DNA from: an uncultured bacterium
GTDB lineage: Bacteria > Bacteroidota > Bacteroidia > Chitinophagales > Chitinophagaceae
Assembly (NCBI GenBank): GCA_903957405.1
Contig: CAJBPC010000451.1
Coordinates: forward strand, 1-9,372
Direction of reading: 5' to 3'
Length of the DNA stretch: 9,372 nucleotides
The notes below the pieces were generated by a model. That model ran no database searches and was not told the DNA's origin. It was given only the letters and a program-made list of their open reading frames with translations. Shown piece after piece: positions 1 through 7,694 of the stretch. The position numbers were made by a program, and so were the translations under genes. The stretch's first letter is position 1, and each line of letters starts with the position of its first letter.

Positions 1-28
1 ATGCTCTATTCAATTGAGCTACGGGGCC
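1..28 (-). tRNA. tRNA gene, 5' part only (cut by window edge)
   Basis: Read on the minus strand from base 28 to base 1, the sequence begins GGCCCCG (5' acceptor strand), then TA (positions 8-9), then the D arm. D-stem GCTC pairs perfectly with GAGC across the loop AATTGAATA, and A26 and T27 follow at the edge. Spacing and the U8, A14 and A21 positions fit a tRNA. The D loop has a single G followed by A where GG is usual. The anticodon lies outside the window, so the amino acid cannot be read. The acceptor and D arm remind me of Bacteroidota tRNA-Arg genes, but that identity is only recollection. A TAnnTTTG box sits just upstream, in the right place for its promoter. Confidence 0.82.
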
Positions 29-377
29 TTGAGGAGTGCAAAAGTAACTAATTTTCGCAAAAAACCATAAAAGTTGCCGGGGATTTTCAGCCCCTCTCCA
101 ATAAAAAATTGATCATCCAGCCTCGATCACATCATATCCCAAGTAAATTCATTTCCTCCTTCAGCAAGATATTTTTACGATCCACGCTCTCTTAATATCA
201 CAGCCATCTGGCCCTACAACCTCAACGTCCTGATCATTGGATGAATCATTCACCATCCATCATGCCTGCCAACCATCACTTTTAACGGCAATTTGTCTAA
301 AAAAATCCCGGGCAAGACCAATAGCCTATATATTCGCATCTCTAACAATCAGTCAGAAACCCATCAAAGTCAACATC
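29..377. other. intergenic region between the divergent tRNA and aminopeptidase gene
   Basis: This stretch of 349 bases is AT-richer than the flanking genes and has no credible coding frame. The in-frame ATG at 237 would add 47 residues to the aminopeptidase and bury its signal peptide. The only promoter-like words are the tRNA -7 box (39-46) and, on the plus strand, TATATTCG at 329-336, one mismatch from TAnnTTTG and about 40 bases before the aminopeptidase start. TTTG at 292-295 is too far from the latter to be a normal -33 partner. A short GGGG/CCCC hairpin (79-94) is weak. Confidence 0.5.
39..46 (-). promoter_or_regulatory. candidate -7 box for the tRNA gene
   Basis: On the minus strand the eight bases read TACTTTTG, an exact match to the Bacteroidota -7 consensus TAnnTTTG. 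They end 10 bases before the first tRNA base, so transcription would begin only a few bases upstream of the mature 5' end. A TTTG lies upstream on the same strand (58-61), but with only 11 bases between the boxes, shorter than the usual -33/-7 spacing. The upstream element is therefore doubtful. Confidence 0.38.
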
Positions 378-2855
378 ATGCGCAAACTGATATTCCTGCA
401 AATGCTGCTCTTGCAGGCAGCCCTCGGCTTCTCGCAGCCCACAGCCTCCGTGGATACTTCCTGGAAGTCTCAATACCGATACACCCATGAACGGATCAAT
501 AACCTCTCACATACAAGGCTCGAAGTGCGCTTCGACTACGAAAAACGATTTCTCTTTGGCAAAGCGTGGATCACCCTCAGCCCGCACTTTTATCCCACCG
601 ACTCGCTGCAGCTCGATGCAAAGGGAATGGAGATCCATAAAGTCTCCCTGCTGAGCCCCAAGGGTCTGCAGACACCGCTGAAGTTCCAATACGACGGCAT
701 GGCATTGTTCATCCGTCTCGACCGCATCTATCGAAAGGATGAGAAATACACCGTCCACATCGACTATACTTCCAAACCCGACGAGTTCGAAGAGAAGATG
801 GGCAACAAAATGCTCGGCGTGAAAGGGCTCTATTTCATCAATCCGAAGGGTGAAGATAAGGGTAAACCCATACAGATCTGGACGCAGGGCGAGACTGAAT
901 CGAGCTCGGCGTGGTTCCCCACGATCGACAAGACAAATCAAAAGACCACCCAGGAGATCACCATGACGGTCCCTGCCAAATACGTGTCGCTCAGCAATGG
1001 TAAGCTCCTAAGCCAAAAAAAGAATGCCGATGGAACGCGTACCGATCACTGGAAGATGGATCTCCCGCATGCACCCTACCTGTTCTTCATGGGCGTAGGC
1101 GATTACACTGTCGTAAAGGACAGCTGGAAGGGAAAAGAAGTGAGCTACTATGTGGAGCCGGAATACGGCCCCGTGGCGCGCAAGATTTTCGGGAACACCC
1201 CGGAAATGATGACCTACTTCTCCCGCATCACAGGGGTCGAATATCCCTGGAATAAATATGCACAGATGACCGCCCGGGATTTTGTGGCAGGCGCCATGGA
1301 AAACACGACCGCCACACTCCATCAGGAGTCGGCACAGCAGGATGCCCGCGAGCTGGTGGATGGCAACCGGTGGGAGGGGACCATCGCGCATGAACTCTTC
1401 CATCAATGGTTCGGCGACTACGTCACGGCGGAGAACTGGACAAACCTCACCCTCAATGAGTCTTTCGCTGACTACAGCGAGACGCTCTGGTCGGAGTACA
1501 AATACGGACAGGACGAAGGGGATGCCATCAACTTCATCGGCATGCAGGGATACCTGCAGAGCCGCAGCGAAGAGAAAGACCTCGTCCGCTTTCATTACAG
1601 CTCGCCGGAGGATATGTTCGATGCCGTGAGCTATAACAAAGGCGGTCGCATCCTGCACATGCTCCGAAATCATGTCGGTGACAGCGCCTTCTTCAAATCA
1701 CTAAATCACTATCTGACGACACATAAATTCGGTTCGGCCGAAGTCCACGACCTTCGGCTATCATTCGAAAAGGTCACCGGTCGCGACCTCAACTGGTTCT
1801 TCAATCAATGGTATTTCGGTAACGGTCACCCGAAACTGAATATCGAATACAGATACGACGAAGCGCTACGAAAGGTCCGCGTAGTGGTGAAACAAACGCA
1901 AAAAGGACAGGTCTTCCGCATCCCCGTGGCCATCGACGTTTACAACGGATCAACTCCCAAGCGTCATGTCGTTTGGATCGAAAATCAGATCGACAGCTTT
2001 CACTTCGACGCTCCCGGTAGACCCGATCTGGTGAATTTCGACGGTGACAAAGTGCTGCTTTGCGAAAAAAAGGAGAATAAGGACCTCGCCAACTATGCCC
2101 ACCAATACCGATACGCGAAAAAATATCTGGACCGCAGAGAGGCCATCGAAAATTTCGGTCAGAATATCACGCAACCCCTTGCCGTGGAGATGATCGGGAT
2201 GGCCCTGAAAGACCCATCCCACCGCTTGCGGAATCTCGCGCTTTCCAAGGCCGATCTCAAGGTGGAGTCGATCCGGAAATTCCTCGAGCCGGCCATCGCA
2301 GTCCTGGCCCAAAAGGATCAAAATCCACGGGTCAGGGCCGCCGCGATAGACAAACTCACACCGATCAGGAATCCCGCATACCGAACGATATTCGACAGAG
2401 CATGCCTCGACTCCTCCTACACCGTTTCAGGTGAAGCCCTCGAAGCACTGTCGCAGGTGGATTCCGCAGCTGCGGTCACCCGGGCCATCCAATTCGCGAA
2501 GCAGCCTCTGAAGGGAGTGCTCGAGAAATCCGTCAACAACATTCTCGTAAGGGCGGGCAATCAGGAAGTCTATGACCGCATCACATCCCGCTTCGTCAGT
2601 CTCGGCTTGTCAAATGAAAAGTTCGGGATGCTGGAAGACATGTCGCAGCTGCTTGCCAATGTCAGCGATGATGCGAAGTTCAAAAAAGGGGTAGACATGA
2701 TCACGGAATTCCGGGACTCCATTCCGGAACAGATCAAATCAGAGACGGATCCATACATAAATGGCATGATCCTCACCGGACTCATGAACAAAAAGCGTGA
2801 AAAAGGATTCACAGCTCATGCCGACTATGTGCAGTCGAAGATGGGAGGCAAATGA
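378..2855 (+). CDS. secreted M1 family zinc aminopeptidase
   Basis: This gene encodes an 825-residue gluzincin aminopeptidase that should remove N-terminal residues from peptides outside the cytoplasm. The M1 signature is complete: GAMEN exopeptidase motif at 305-309, zinc motif HELFH at 338-342 with E339 as catalytic base, third ligand E361 exactly 18 residues on, and the transition-state Tyr at 419 (SYNKGG). The N-terminal half is the usual beta saddle domain with WTQGE and WFPTID. From about residue 567 to the end the protein is helical, with HEAT-like repeats typical of M1 C-terminal domains. The start at 378 was chosen over the in-frame ATG at 237 because it exposes a signal peptide: MRK, then a Leu-rich core, then GFS before Gln20. 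There is no T9SS sorting domain, so a periplasmic location is likely. No Shine-Dalgarno is seen, which is normal for the phylum. A strong terminator follows 21 bases after the stop. The exact peptide specificity cannot be read. Confidence 0.95.
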   Translation: MRKLIFLQMLLLQAALGFSQPTASVDTSWKSQYRYTHERINNLSHTRLEVRFDYEKRFLFGKAWITLSPHFYPTDSLQLDAKGMEIHKVSLLSPKGLQTPLKFQYDGMALFIRLDRIYRKDEKYTVHIDYTSKPDEFEEKMGNKMLGVKGLYFINPKGEDKGKPIQIWTQGETESSSAWFPTIDKTNQKTTQEITMTVPAKYVSLSNGKLLSQKKNADGTRTDHWKMDLPHAPYLFFMGVGDYTVVKDSWKGKEVSYYVEPEYGPVARKIFGNTPEMMTYFSRITGVEYPWNKYAQMTARDFVAGAMENTTATLHQESAQQDARELVDGNRWEGTIAHELFHQWFGDYVTAENWTNLTLNESFADYSETLWSEYKYGQDEGDAINFIGMQGYLQSRSEEKDLVRFHYSSPEDMFDAVSYNKGGRILHMLRNHVGDSAFFKSLNHYLTTHKFGSAEVHDLRLSFEKVTGRDLNWFFNQWYFGNGHPKLNIEYRYDEALRKVRVVVKQTQKGQVFRIPVAIDVYNGSTPKRHVVWIENQIDSFHFDAPGRPDLVNFDGDKVLLCEKKENKDLANYAHQYRYAKKYLDRREAIENFGQNITQPLAVEMIGMALKDPSHRLRNLALSKADLKVESIRKFLEPAIAVLAQKDQNPRVRAAAIDKLTPIRNPAYRTIFDRACLDSSYTVSGEALEALSQVDSAAAVTRAIQFAKQPLKGVLEKSVNNILVRAGNQEVYDRITSRFVSLGLSNEKFGMLEDMSQLLANVSDDAKFKKGVDMITEFRDSIPEQIKSETDPYINGMILTGLMNKKREKGFTAHADYVQSKMGGK

Positions 2856-2876
2856 TCCCATTCTCACCGATATCCG

Positions 2877-2930
2877 AACATCCATCTTCATGGCTTTCGA
2901 TTGCCAGGAAGATGGATGTTTTGTTTCTTC
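2877..2930 (+). terminator. intrinsic terminator of the M1 aminopeptidase gene
   Basis: A perfect 13-bp stem pairs AACATCCATCTTC (2877-2889) with GAAGATGGATGTT (2908-2920). After one A/G mismatch the stem is extended by TGGC (2891-2894) with GCCA (2903-2906), leaving an 8-base loop. The right arm runs into TTGTTTCTTC. The T-rich side lies only on the plus strand, so it terminates the aminopeptidase transcript and not the convergent gene. Confidence 0.85.
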
Positions 2931-3195
2931 CCGTCGCCTGAACCGCAGATCCTTCGATGAGCGGCAAGCAGTGGACGCCCTTCCGTTCCGTTGCCCTGTT
3001 GATGGTGCAATCACGTTGGTTGGTGCAGTCTCCTGATGGATGAAAATATCAGGGATGTTTTGTACGACGGGTACGGCATTGGAATTCCTACGCAAGAGCC
3101 GATTTTTCATTTCAGGCTTTACGATGCACCGGACTGAATTCAATTGCGCCACTGCCGGCAAGTCCGTGCCGGAAAAAGTCACTTTGTGTTCTAAT

Positions 3196-3230
3196 GAAAG
3201 GCAAGCCGCATCATCGATGGTTGGCCTTTC
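3196..3230 (-). terminator. possible weak terminator or 3' hairpin of nagB
   Basis: An imperfect 12-position stem pairs GAAAGGCAAGCC (3196-3207) with GGTTGGCCTTTC (3219-3230), with one mismatch and one G-U, around an 11-base loop. It begins 14 bases after the nagB stop on the minus strand. The right arm ends GCCTTTC, but the next minus-strand bases are ATTAGAAC, so there is no proper T tract. It could protect the 3' end of the mRNA or be a weak terminator. Confidence 0.35.
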
Positions 3231-3243
3231 TCCCGGAGCATCC

Positions 3244-5151
3244 TCAGTAGTTCCACTTGACGAATGCCTCCATCGCAGCGTATTTCGGCAGGCCCAGCTG
3301 GTCGTAGATGTCAGCTGTAGAGGCGTTGCGCGCCTCAGCCCTTTCCCAGAACTCACGGTCATCGCTACCCTGAAATACCACTCCGTCTTTCTGAGACTGG
3401 TGGATGAAGATGCCATGGCGTTTTTGAACCACCTGACTCGGACTCATCGGTATGGCCATGTCGACATCCCAAAGATTCCACTCCGCCCACGCACCGCGGT
3501 ATAGCCACAGCCAGCAGTTCGAGATCGATGGATCGTTCATATCCTTGAGGCGTTTTAGCGCTTCCATCATGATGTCGAAGCAGACCTTATGCGTTCCGTG
3601 CGGATCAGCGAAATCGCCTGCCGCGAATATCTGATGAGGGCGTATCTCCCGGATCAGATCCATATGGATGCGGACGTCCTCTTCCCCGGGCGGGAACTTC
3701 TCTATGAGTCCCGTCTCGTAGAATGGCAGGTTCATGAAATGGATCTGCTCGTCGGTAAGCCCTACATATCGGCAGGTGGCCCTCGCCTCCGTGCGGCGGA
3801 TCATGCCCTTGATGGAGCGGATCTCATCCGTGTCTTTCTGGTGTGATCTTTTGGTTTTTAGAAAAGTCTTCGCGTCGTTCCATATCCTGTTGGCACGGCT
3901 CTTGTCGATGCCGAAGGTGGAGTCGAATTCCACCGCGAAGTCCAGCTGACGCATCACGAACTCATCACTGACGGCGATATTCCCGGAAGTCTGATAGCCG
4001 ACATGCACTTCATGTCCCTGCTCATGAAGCCGAAGGAAAGTGCCTCCCATCGAGATGATGTCATCATCGGGGTGGGGCGAGAAGATGATGACGCGTTTCT
4101 TTTCGGGGTAGCGCCGCTCCGGATGACGGGGAAGCTCCTCCATGTGTTTGCCGCCCGGCCATCCGGTGATGGTGTCGCGCATGCCATTGAAGACCCTGAT
4201 GTTGATGTCGTATGAATTGCCATACATGACCAGCAGGTCGCTTAGGCCGAAATTGTTGTAGTCGTCGTTGGTAAGCATGAGCACGGGCTTTCCGATGCTC
4301 AATGCAAGATTGCATACGGCATTGCGGATCGCTTTTTCTGTCCACTCGATGTCGCCCGTGAGCCAGGGCGACTTCACCCTGGTGAGTTCCTGCGCAGCGC
4401 CCTCGTCAAGCACGAAAGTGCAATCGGCATGTTCCTGCAGGATCGATGCGGGTACCTGCTCCGTCACGAATCCTTCCACGGATTTCTGGATGATCACTGC
4501 CTTGTAGTTGCCCCACGCCATCAGGATGATCTTTCGCGCTTGCATGATCGTGCGGATGCCCATGGTGACGGCCAGGCGGGGGACTTTTGAAATATTCGGA
4601 AACTCGTAGACGTTGGCGAGCCGGGTGGTGTTGTCGAGCGCGACCATGCGGGTGATCGAATAACGACTCGAGCCGGGCTCGTTGAACCCGATATGCCCGT
4701 TGAGGCCGATCCCCAGTACCTGCAGGTCGATGCCGCCGGCTTCCTCGATCTTCCGCTCATAATCCGCCGCATATTCACGGATATCACCCTTCTCGATCAT
4801 GCCATCGGGGATATGCACGTTGGATGGGTCGATGTCGATATGGTCGAAGAGATGGACCTTCATGAAGCGATGGTAACTCTGCAGGGCATCTGGCTCCAAA
4901 GGATAGTATTCATCGAGGTTGAAGGTGATGACATTCCTGAAGCTGAGTCCTTCTTCCTTATGCAGTTTCACCAGCTCTGAATAGAGCGATTTAGGGGACG
5001 ATCCCGTGGCAAGGCCTAGCACACAAGATTGCTGCTGCTCTTCCTTCTGCCGGATGAGGTCGGCTATCTGGCGCGCGACCGCGACAGAAGCCTTTTTGTC
5101 ATCTTCGTATATATGGACGGGAATCTTCTCAAATGAATCAACGAGGCTCAT
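3244..5151 (-). CDS. nagB: glucosamine-6-phosphate deaminase fused to a PIG-L/LmbE-type deacetylase domain
   Basis: The protein has 635 residues, more than twice the size of ordinary NagB (about 240-270). Residues 1 to about 260 are NagB, which converts glucosamine-6-phosphate to fructose-6-phosphate and ammonia. Visible marks are the phosphate-binding GLATGSSPKS (46-55), NLDEYYPL with the catalytic Asp80, and GLNGHIGFNEPGSS (149-162) with His153 and Glu158. Asn151 stands at the position of the E. coli relay residue Asp141, a substitution I recall from other NagB proteins. Residues 352-635 are a PIG-L/LmbE domain, a zinc de-N-acetylase fold, with PHPDDD (359-364) in place of the common HPDDE and a second His pair in DPHGTHK (H518, H521). 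Residues 262-350 link the two and match neither family to my eye. This fusion is common in Bacteroidota, usually annotated simply as NagB. No signal peptide is seen, so it is cytoplasmic. It lies 108 bases downstream of the cyclotransferase gene on the same strand, with no other amino-sugar gene in view. The role of the C-terminal domain is unproven. Confidence 0.93.
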   Translation of the reverse strand: MSLVDSFEKIPVHIYEDDKKASVAVARQIADLIRQKEEQQQSCVLGLATGSSPKSLYSELVKLHKEEGLSFRNVITFNLDEYYPLEPDALQSYHRFMKVHLFDHIDIDPSNVHIPDGMIEKGDIREYAADYERKIEEAGGIDLQVLGIGLNGHIGFNEPGSSRYSITRMVALDNTTRLANVYEFPNISKVPRLAVTMGIRTIMQARKIILMAWGNYKAVIIQKSVEGFVTEQVPASILQEHADCTFVLDEGAAQELTRVKSPWLTGDIEWTEKAIRNAVCNLALSIGKPVLMLTNDDYNNFGLSDLLVMYGNSYDINIRVFNGMRDTITGWPGGKHMEELPRHPERRYPEKKRVIIFSPHPDDDIISMGGTFLRLHEQGHEVHVGYQTSGNIAVSDEFVMRQLDFAVEFDSTFGIDKSRANRIWNDAKTFLKTKRSHQKDTDEIRSIKGMIRRTEARATCRYVGLTDEQIHFMNLPFYETGLIEKFPPGEEDVRIHMDLIREIRPHQIFAAGDFADPHGTHKVCFDIMMEALKRLKDMNDPSISNCWLWLYRGAWAEWNLWDVDMAIPMSPSQVVQKRHGIFIHQSQKDGVVFQGSDDREFWERAEARNASTADIYDQLGLPKYAAMEAFVKWNY

Positions 5152-5180
5152 GGACGGATGGGTTTAGTCGGTTGGGTTTG

Positions 5181-5188
5181 CGAAATTA
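5181..5188 (-). promoter_or_regulatory. weak candidate -7 box for nagB
   Basis: The minus strand reads TAATTTCG here, one mismatch from TAnnTTTG, 29 bases upstream of the nagB start. No TTG lies at the usual -33 spacing. The 108-base gap to the upstream cyclotransferase gene is large enough for a separate promoter, and this is the best candidate word in it. Read-through from the upstream gene is equally possible. Confidence 0.2.
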
Positions 5189-5259
5189 ATCAATTATCCA
5201 CTATCACACTGCCGCTGTCGCATGGATGCCGACGTTCGAACATGCCTTCGCAAAGGTGA

Positions 5260-6096
5260 TTATGGCTGTAACCTGATCTCGAAAATATGCGGCCAAAGCT
5301 TTCCGGTCACCAACATCCGGTCGCCTGCCTCGTCCCATGCGATCCCGTTGAGTACGGCACCGTTCAGCTCGCCCATGGAACCGGGAACCTTGAGATAGGA
5401 GAGGTCTGCCTTGCTGTTGCGGATCAGGAGGTCCTTCAGGTCGATCCTTCCGGTTACCTGACCCGTTACGGGATCGATCCTTACAATGTGATCATACTGC
5501 CATCTGTTCGCAAATATCTGCCCCCTCACGAATTCAAGCTCGTTGAGGTTGTTCACCGGACCGGAATTGTCGTACACGCTGATGACGCGTTCGAGCTTGA
5601 GGTCACCGGGCCTGACGACGTAGATCTTGTCGCTTCCATCGCTGATGTACAGGCTGCTGGAATCGTGTGTGATCCCCCAGCCATCCGCTGACCAGCTGAT
5701 TTTTTTGATGAGCGAGAAGTCCTTTACATTGTACAGGAATACCTCGCGGTTCTGCCATGTGAGCTGATAGAGCGTATCGTTGCGGATCGTGATGCCTTCT
5801 GCGAAGTATGGACTGTCGATGCGTTTTTGCAACGACACACGGCCTGTCTGCAGGTCTGTCAGCCGCAGCGACGACCTGCCCACCAACCCTGTGCTTTCAT
5901 ACAGCTTGCCGTCATGGATCTCCAGACCCTGTGTGAACGCAGCAGTGTCGTGCGGATAGGCGTTCAGAACGGTATATCCGATGGCGGGGACCTCCGGGAT
6001 GGTGGACGTCTCTGCACCGGAAGCCTGCTCGTCTTGACCACCGTTGCAGGCATGTAGGAATATGAAGCACGGGAGCAGGAACCTGAATCGTTTCAT
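5260..6096 (-). CDS. lipoprotein glutaminyl-peptide cyclotransferase (plant/bacterial beta-propeller type)
   Basis: This 278-residue protein belongs to the beta-propeller glutaminyl cyclase family (Glu_cyclase_2), which turns an N-terminal Gln of a peptide or protein into pyroglutamate and releases ammonia. Family blocks appear in order: AFTQGLE (53-59), YESTGLVGRSSLR (66-78), YFAEGIT (97-103), TWQ (113-115), DGWGIT (138-143), LNELEFV (184-190), ANRWQYD (196-202), LNGIAWD (249-255) and TGKLWP (264-269). The N-terminus is a lipoprotein signal: MKRFRF, a hydrophobic core, then lipobox LHAC with Cys17 as the lipidated residue. It should therefore be anchored in the envelope, where exported proteins appear. 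The post-Cys sequence NGGQDEQ is short and mildly acidic. The length suits the family plus its signal. It is transcribed away from the M43 protease gene and is followed on the same strand by nagB. The family call is firm; its substrates are inference. Confidence 0.93.
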   Translation of the reverse strand: MKRFRFLLPCFIFLHACNGGQDEQASGAETSTIPEVPAIGYTVLNAYPHDTAAFTQGLEIHDGKLYESTGLVGRSSLRLTDLQTGRVSLQKRIDSPYFAEGITIRNDTLYQLTWQNREVFLYNVKDFSLIKKISWSADGWGITHDSSSLYISDGSDKIYVVRPGDLKLERVISVYDNSGPVNNLNELEFVRGQIFANRWQYDHIVRIDPVTGQVTGRIDLKDLLIRNSKADLSYLKVPGSMGELNGAVLNGIAWDEAGDRMLVTGKLWPHIFEIRLQP

Positions 6097-6378
6097 GCTG
6101 TCAAAAATAGGGATATTTTCTGCTGCCGCGTTTCACATCCTGCACGGAGTTTTCTCCCGCGACAGCCTCTTTTCGCACCAATAGTACCAGCCCTGAAGCG
6201 GGCAAGGATGCATTCATCGACGATCTGATGCCTTTCACCGAAAAACGATCGCCGAATCGGAAACTGATTTTTCTTTCGTCTATTTTGTTTTTCTATCCGC
6301 ACGCCATTCTCCAATTCGCTCTGAAGACCGCATCCATTTTCTTTCCGAAAGACCTCAGACTTACCCAAAACGTACAGA
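6097..6378. promoter_or_regulatory. divergent intergenic region between cyclotransferase and M43 protease genes
   Basis: This stretch of 282 bases must carry promoters for both divergent genes, but none is clear. On the minus strand TATTTTTG (6102-6109) matches TAnnTTTG but ends only five bases before the ATG and has no -33 partner. On the plus strand CTATTTTG (near 6280-6287) is one base short of consensus spacing. The part around 6265-6300 is T-rich. No convincing gene, repeat or stable hairpin is seen. Confidence 0.35.
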
Positions 6379-7614
6379 ATGAGGAAACTTCTCGCAGTCG
6401 CGGTCATCATCGTGCTGCACACCACCGCCTACACACAGGATCGTTGCGCTGCCATCCATGAGCACGGCAACAATGCCCGTACATACAAAAACCCACAAAG
6501 CGCAGACGCGGAGCATGCCACAAGGGCAGTATCTCCCGCGCAGCTGCAACAGACCGGCAGCATCACCCATGCGGGGTTGCGGATCGTCATCCCCGTGGTG
6601 GTGCATATCCTGTACCGCACCCCGCAGGAAAACATCTCCGATGATCAGGTCCGCTCCCAACTTGAAGCCCTGAATGCAGATTTCAACCGGGAGAACACCG
6701 ATTTCGGGAAGGTGCCTCCAGTATTCGCTGCGAGGTCTGCCCCAACGGACATCCGTTTCGTACTGGCGACCGTCGATCCGCAGGGAAGGCCGACATCCGG
6801 CATCATCCGCAAACAAACAACGGCCCAGTTGTGGATCAACGACAATCGCATCAAGAGCAACCAATCCGGCGGCAGTGACGGCTGGGACAGCCGCGGGTAT
6901 TTGAATATCTGGGTCGGGAAGTTGTCATCCTCCCTGCTGGGGTACTCAAGCTTCCCCGGTGCTCCGGCAGCGCATGACGGCATCGTGATCCGCCATGATG
7001 TCTTCGGCACACGTGGTGCGGTCTCCCCTCCATGGAACAAAGGACGAACGCTCACACACGAGGTGGGGCACTGGCTGGGACTGAAACACCTCTGGGGCGA
7101 TGCACCCTGCGGCGACGATGGCGTCGACGACACCCCCCGGCAGAAGACGGGAAACCGCGGCACCCCGGTATTCCCCCGTGTCAATACCGGCTGTGACAAT
7201 GGCGCCGAGGGCGATATGTTCATGAACTTCATGGATTTCTCCGATGATGCCTCGCTGCTGATGTTCACCAAAGGGCAATCCGCCGTCATGCGGGCTCAGT
7301 TCGCGGCCGGCGGCGTGCGCAGCGCCTTGCTGCTGTCGAAAGGGGCGGGAGAGCCATGGGCCCTCGCACCTGAAAATAAGGTATCCGTGACCGGTAGTGT
7401 CAGCGCCTATCCGAATCCCGCACGCTCCGCCATCACGATCCGCTTCGATGCGGCCGTCTCCGGCACATACGTCATCTGCGATGATGCCGGCCGGACCTTG
7501 CTGCGCGGGACCATCAAGGGGACTGCCGTTACCATTGACGTATCATCCCTGCGGACGGGCATTCACTTCGTACGGATGGATGATGGCAGGGTGCAGCGTT
7601 TCATCCGCGAGTGA
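6379..7614 (+). CDS. secreted M43 (pappalysin/cytophagalysin-type) metalloprotease with T9SS sorting domain
   Basis: This 411-residue metzincin endopeptidase is predicted to be secreted. The zinc site HEVGHWLGLKH (227-237) supplies H227, H231 and H237, with E228 as catalytic base. The Met-turn is in MNFMDF, with Met285. The stretch between has DTP (251-253), two cysteines (C244, C272) and a following MFTKGQ block, all typical of M43B proteins of Bacteroidota. The signal peptide is MRK plus a hydrophobic core, ending AYT before Gln20. Residues from about 340 form a type A T9SS sorting domain: YPNP (344-347), then GTYVICDDAGR (362-372), a TGIHFV strand (393-398) and the final basic RVQRFIRE. 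The catalytic domain directly joins the sorting domain, with no added repeats. The T9SS machinery would carry it across the outer membrane, where it is released or surface-bound. Two stop codons follow in tandem (TGA TAA). Protein substrates cannot be deduced. Confidence 0.93.
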   Translation: MRKLLAVAVIIVLHTTAYTQDRCAAIHEHGNNARTYKNPQSADAEHATRAVSPAQLQQTGSITHAGLRIVIPVVVHILYRTPQENISDDQVRSQLEALNADFNRENTDFGKVPPVFAARSAPTDIRFVLATVDPQGRPTSGIIRKQTTAQLWINDNRIKSNQSGGSDGWDSRGYLNIWVGKLSSSLLGYSSFPGAPAAHDGIVIRHDVFGTRGAVSPPWNKGRTLTHEVGHWLGLKHLWGDAPCGDDGVDDTPRQKTGNRGTPVFPRVNTGCDNGAEGDMFMNFMDFSDDASLLMFTKGQSAVMRAQFAAGGVRSALLLSKGAGEPWALAPENKVSVTGSVSAYPNPARSAITIRFDAAVSGTYVICDDAGRTLLRGTIKGTAVTIDVSSLRTGIHFVRMDDGRVQRFIRE

Positions 7615-7694
7615 TAAGGGCCAGTCAACCGGTTTCATTTCCCAAATAAAACACAAACTCCTTCAGTTCCTCGCCATTGGGTGCATCGATGTGA

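Larger units (their letters stand above)
2856..3243. other. intergenic region between convergent M1 and nagB genes
   Basis: This stretch of 388 bases lies between two convergent stop codons. The left end is the aminopeptidase terminator. The rest, roughly 2931-3195, has frames open on both strands, but none gives a recognisable protein or a codon pattern like the neighbours. Small hairpins are present: CCTGAT/ATCAGG (3032-3053) and CCGGCA/TGCCGG (3155-3172), neither followed by a T run on either strand. A larger imperfect hairpin near the nagB stop is listed separately. It may be decayed sequence or simply spacer. Confidence 0.5.

Noticed and set aside
237..377. Upstream in-frame ATG giving an 872-residue aminopeptidase
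   Set aside because: It would put 47 residues of unlikely composition before a well-formed signal peptide that starts at 378.
2739..3416. Minus-strand open frame of 225 codons
   Set aside because: It overlaps the ends of both the aminopeptidase and nagB genes and has a low-complexity Arg/Ser-rich product typical of a shadow frame.
3040..3504. Plus-strand open frame of 154 codons between the convergent genes
   Set aside because: More than half lies antisense to the firm nagB coding sequence and the product matches nothing I know.
6102..6109. TATTTTTG on the minus strand as promoter of the cyclotransferase gene
   Set aside because: It matches the -7 consensus but lies only five bases before the ATG, would demand a leaderless mRNA, and has no -33 element.
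6228..6461. Plus-strand open frame of 77 codons in the divergent region
   Set aside because: It runs into the M43 signal-peptide coding sequence in another phase and gives no recognisable protein.
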